Of a DNA stretch of 16,518 nt, positions 14,571-16,518 are shown in pieces. The translations under genes and the position numbers were made by a program. Within the stretch, counting starts at the first letter, position 1. The number at the start of each line of letters is the position of its first letter. Location: assembly GCA_031272305.1 (NCBI GenBank), contig JAISUA010000228.1, positions 1-16,518 on the forward strand, read 5' to 3'. The notes under the pieces are model-generated. The model searched no databases. It was not told the origin of the DNA and was given only the letters and a program-made list of their open reading frames with translations. Origin of the DNA: Clostridioides sp. (GTDB taxonomy: Bacteria; Bacillota; Clostridia; Peptostreptococcales; Peptostreptococcaceae).

Positions 14571-14623
14571 TTTTATTAAATAAGCAAGAACACTTACGAC
14601 TTTAGTCGTGAGATGAATTGCTT
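14571..14623 (+). mobile_element. IS200/IS605-like end hairpin, copy 1
   Basis: After TTTTATTAAATA come nested stems: AAGCAA (14582-14587) with TTGCTT (14618-14623), and CTTACGAC (14593-14600) with GTCGTGAG (14605-14612), loop TTTA. The layout GCAAGAACACTT, hairpin, AGATGAATTGC resembles the right end / omega-RNA tail of IS1341-type (tnpB) elements in Firmicutes. No transposase or tnpB lies in the window, so this is a solo end or a non-autonomous derivative. Confidence 0.6.
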
Positions 14624-14698
14624 AAAATTCAGTAATTTAATTGTATTAAATTTCATTCATTTTAAAAATAAAATCGAATATATTATGAAAATAAATTG

Positions 14699-14733
14699 AG
14701 GCAGCTTTAGTAATTTTTGAGGCTGTCTTTTTC
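14699..14733 (+). terminator. Terminator between the FUSC gene and the deacetylase gene
   Basis: AGGCAGC (14699-14705) pairs with GCTGTCT (14722-14728), one G-U, with a 16-nt loop and a T-run at 14728-14732. It lies 140 nt past the FUSC stop and beyond hairpin copy 1. The stretch from here to 14882 is A+T-rich with a TATAAT at 14792-14797 but only a poorly spaced -35 (TTGTAT, 19 bp). Confidence 0.65.
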
Positions 14734-14882
14734 TAAATCATTAAAAAAAGCAATTTTTAATTTATATTGTATAAAATTGTGAATAAACATTTATAATATA
14801 AGTGAAAAATATTTATTTTTTATATAATTTTTTTCATATTAGATGTTTTAAATAAATAGAATAGTATTAATAGAAAAATATA

Positions 14883-14935
14883 TTTTATTAAATAGGCAAG
14901 AATACTTGGTACTTCTGTTCCAAGATGAATTGCTT
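14883..14935 (+). mobile_element. IS200/IS605-like end hairpin, copy 2
   Basis: Same 53-nt layout as the copy at 14571: TTTTATTAAATA, outer stem GGCAA/TTGCT, inner stem CTTGGTAC (14905-14912) with GTTCCAAG (14917-14924), loop TTCT, then ATGAATTGCTT. It is 42/53 identical to copy 1, with most changes in the stem and several of them compensating. It lies in the leader of the deacetylase gene, and its last part contains an ATG (14925) that is in frame with that gene. Confidence 0.6.
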
Positions 14936-14954
14936 CGAAATGGGGAGTAGAAGA

Positions 14955-15989
14955 ATGAATTTTAAGAAACAGGGTTTAAAAAACAAAGCGACCAATGGAA
15001 TAAATTCAAAGAATAAGTGGAAAAGTAGAACTGATTTCAAAAAACGAAATTCAAAACATAAGATAAGTAGTATAATGGAGATAAAAAAATATAATTCGAA
15101 ATATAAAAGCATATTAAATAATGCAAATAATCGTTTAAAAAACGCCAACCGACGTTTTAAAAACAATAGCTTTAAACATACAAAATGGTCAATATCAATT
15201 CTAGCAGTGCTTATGATTTCTTTTTTGCTTGTTTTTAAATTTGGAGAAGGTAGAAATCTAAAAGAAGCAATGAATTTTACTAAAATACAAATAAGTAGAC
15301 TTGAGGAAACAGAAAGTTTAAAAAGGGATAAGTTATTTAGCATAGTATCAAAAATTAGTACAAGAAAAATATCTGATCCACTAGAAGTCTACGACAAAAT
15401 AGCATACATAACTATTGATGATGGTCCAAGTCAGTACACTTCGCAGTTGTTAGATATACTAGACAAAAATAACGTAAAGGCTACCTTCTTTATGATAGGT
15501 CCTAATATGAAAACATACAAAGATGAAGTCAAAAAAATAAGTGATTCAGGGAATAGTCTAGGTTTGCACAGTATGACTCACGAAGTGAAAAGTCTTTATA
15601 AAACTGAAAAAAGTACACTTGAAGAATTTGATACTTGCAATGATATTTTAAAAGAAATCTGTGGTTATAAAACAAGACTTATAAGAATACCTTATGGAAG
15701 TAAACCTTATATGTCAGAATCAATTTATAATTCTTTGGTACAAAATAATTATGCTATTTGGGATTGGAATGTGGATACAGAAGATTGGAAATCAAATACA
15801 ACTCAAATAGTGAGTAGTGTAAAAGTGGCTGGATCAGATAAGAAAAAATTGATAGTACTTATCCATGAAAAGAAACAAAGCGTAAAAGCATTGGACGATA
15901 TAATATCAGTCTTAAAATCAAATGGATACAAAATATTGCCAATAAAAGAAAGCTATGAACCTCAAAACTTCTGGAATAATAACATATAA
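14955..15989 (+). CDS. Membrane-anchored polysaccharide deacetylase (NodB domain, CE4 family)
   Basis: 344 residues from ATG 14955. Residues 1-77 are a basic, Asn/Lys-rich cytoplasmic tail; 78-95 (WSISILAVLMISFLLVFK) is a membrane anchor; the NodB domain from about 149 lies outside. CE4 motifs in order: TIDDGPS (153-159; D155 likely base, D156 metal), HSMTH (205-209, metal His pair), RIPYG (244-248), WDWNVDTEDW (269-278) and LIHE (302-305, catalytic His). All key residues are present, so it is probably active, removing acetyl groups from peptidoglycan or another N-acetylated glycan. I reject ATG 14925 because it sits inside the transposon-like hairpin with no ribosome site; GGGGAG at 14942-14947, 7 nt before 14955, supports the later start. 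uppP follows, another envelope gene. Confidence 0.93.
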   Translation: MNFKKQGLKNKATNGINSKNKWKSRTDFKKRNSKHKISSIMEIKKYNSKYKSILNNANNRLKNANRRFKNNSFKHTKWSISILAVLMISFLLVFKFGEGRNLKEAMNFTKIQISRLEETESLKRDKLFSIVSKISTRKISDPLEVYDKIAYITIDDGPSQYTSQLLDILDKNNVKATFFMIGPNMKTYKDEVKKISDSGNSLGLHSMTHEVKSLYKTEKSTLEEFDTCNDILKEICGYKTRLIRIPYGSKPYMSESIYNSLVQNNYAIWDWNVDTEDWKSNTTQIVSSVKVAGSDKKKLIVLIHEKKQSVKALDDIISVLKSNGYKILPIKESYEPQNFWNNNI

Positions 15990-15991
15990 AC

Positions 15992-16020
15992 TTGAGATTA
16001 AACGATAGATATGTTATTAT
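15992..16020 (+). promoter_or_regulatory. Promoter of uppP
   Basis: TTGAGA (15992-15997), 17 bp, TATTAT (16015-16020) with an upstream TGT, giving an extended -10. It starts 3 nt after the deacetylase stop codon. Confidence 0.7.
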
Positions 16021-16065
16021 GAGAAGTGCAAGTTTTTATTTTGTAACAATATTTGGAGGAAGAGG

Positions 16066-16518
16066 ATGAACAGTTTTATTGAGATTTTGAAAGCTGTTGT
16101 GCTTGGAGTTGTTCAAGGTATAACAGAATGGTTGCCTGTAAGTAGTACAGGACATATGATATTAGTAAATGAATTTATTAAGATGAATTTTTCTGAGAAA
16201 TTTATCAATACTTTTCTTGTTGTGATACAATTTGGATCAATATTAGCAGTGCTGATGATTTTCTTTAGAAAATTAAATCCATTTGATAGTTCAAAGAATA
16301 AAGTACAAAGAAGAGAAACTATTGATCTTTGGATAAAGGTTCTCATAGCAGTTGTACCTTCTGGTGTTATAGGAGTGTTGTTTGAAGATAAGATAGACGA
16401 AATGTTTTTTAATTCAACAGTAGTCGCACTTGCACTTATTATATATGGTGTGATTATGATTATGCTTGAAAGTAGAAACAAAAAACCTAAGTACAAAAGT
16501 TTTGGAGATGTTACATAT
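16066..16518 (+). CDS. uppP: Undecaprenyl-diphosphatase (BacA family), 3' truncated by window edge
   Basis: 151 residues are visible and the frame is still open at the last base. Removes one phosphate from undecaprenyl diphosphate at the membrane to recycle the lipid carrier of cell-wall synthesis; extra copies give bacitracin resistance. The first conserved motif QGITEWLPVSSTGH (17-30), with the catalytic Glu at 21, is intact. Membrane spans lie near 6-26, 48-67, 88-106 and 117-134. The second motif (PGxSRS) should come after the window end and cannot be checked. Start ATG 16066 has GGAGG at 16055-16059, 6 nt upstream, and its own promoter. Confidence 0.95.
   Translation, partial: MNSFIEILKAVVLGVVQGITEWLPVSSTGHMILVNEFIKMNFSEKFINTFLVVIQFGSILAVLMIFFRKLNPFDSSKNKVQRRETIDLWIKVLIAVVPSGVIGVLFEDKIDEMFFNSTVVALALIIYGVIMIMLESRNKKPKYKSFGDVTY

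Noticed and set aside
14888..15343. Minus-strand open frame of 151 residues, hydrophobic
   Set aside because: It is opposite the Lys/Asn-rich N-terminus of the deacetylase gene, whose codons produce F/L runs on the reverse strand.
16113..16496. Minus-strand open frame of 127 residues
   Set aside because: It is antisense to uppP, whose motifs are clear.

Overview
The window reads as a stretch of chromosome from a very A+T-rich, Gram-positive, probably anaerobic Firmicute (Clostridia/Tissierellia type). The support is purine-rich Shine-Dalgarno sites (GGAGG, AAGGAG) before nearly every gene, AGA/ATA-rich codon use, ComG-type pilus genes, a Spo0E-like small protein, a HepS/Gx-family membrane protein, DegV and PepF. 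Family level (something near Peptostreptococcaceae) is only a guess. No rRNA, tRNA, CRISPR array or intact transposase gene was seen.

Layout. 1-1956: 3' part of a ComGB-like pilus assembly platform gene, then a prepilin gene and a strong terminator. 1957-4764: a leader with two perfect hairpins, a SEC-C zinc-motif/helix-turn-helix protein and two small acidic proteins of unknown function. 4765-6430: glucose-6-phosphate isomerase and its terminator. 6431-8928: HtrA-type membrane serine protease and pyrroline-5-carboxylate reductase. 9141-9177: a bidirectional terminator where + genes meet a short minus-strand pair, a Spo0E-like 59-residue protein (absent from a long-ORF search) and a Gx-family membrane protein. 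10171-13472: repeat-rich leader, DegV and oligoendopeptidase F. 13564-14562: an aromatic-acid-exporter-like (FUSC) membrane protein, possibly starting at ATT. 14563-14954: two diverged copies of an IS200/IS605-like end hairpin and a terminator. 14955-16518: a membrane-anchored polysaccharide deacetylase and the 5' part of undecaprenyl-diphosphatase, both cell-envelope functions.

The genes are mostly single housekeeping units with their own ribosome sites. Links that make sense are platform plus pilin, the three-gene SEC-C group, and deacetylase plus UppP.

The most unusual thing is between the genes. At six loci (SEC-C, the second small protein, pgi, htrA, proC, pepF) the sequence around the stop codon has been copied downstream as direct tandem repeats, from 2 to 8 units. 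Other spacers carry independent tandem arrays (3 x 20 bp, 7 x 16 bp, about 14 x 12-14 bp), and several carry long imperfect inverted repeats. An in-frame 33-bp tandem duplication also sits inside the pilus platform gene. The pattern suggests that slippage or template-switching copying is very active here and is filtered out of coding sequence by selection. All function calls rest on reading motifs by eye; no database search was run.
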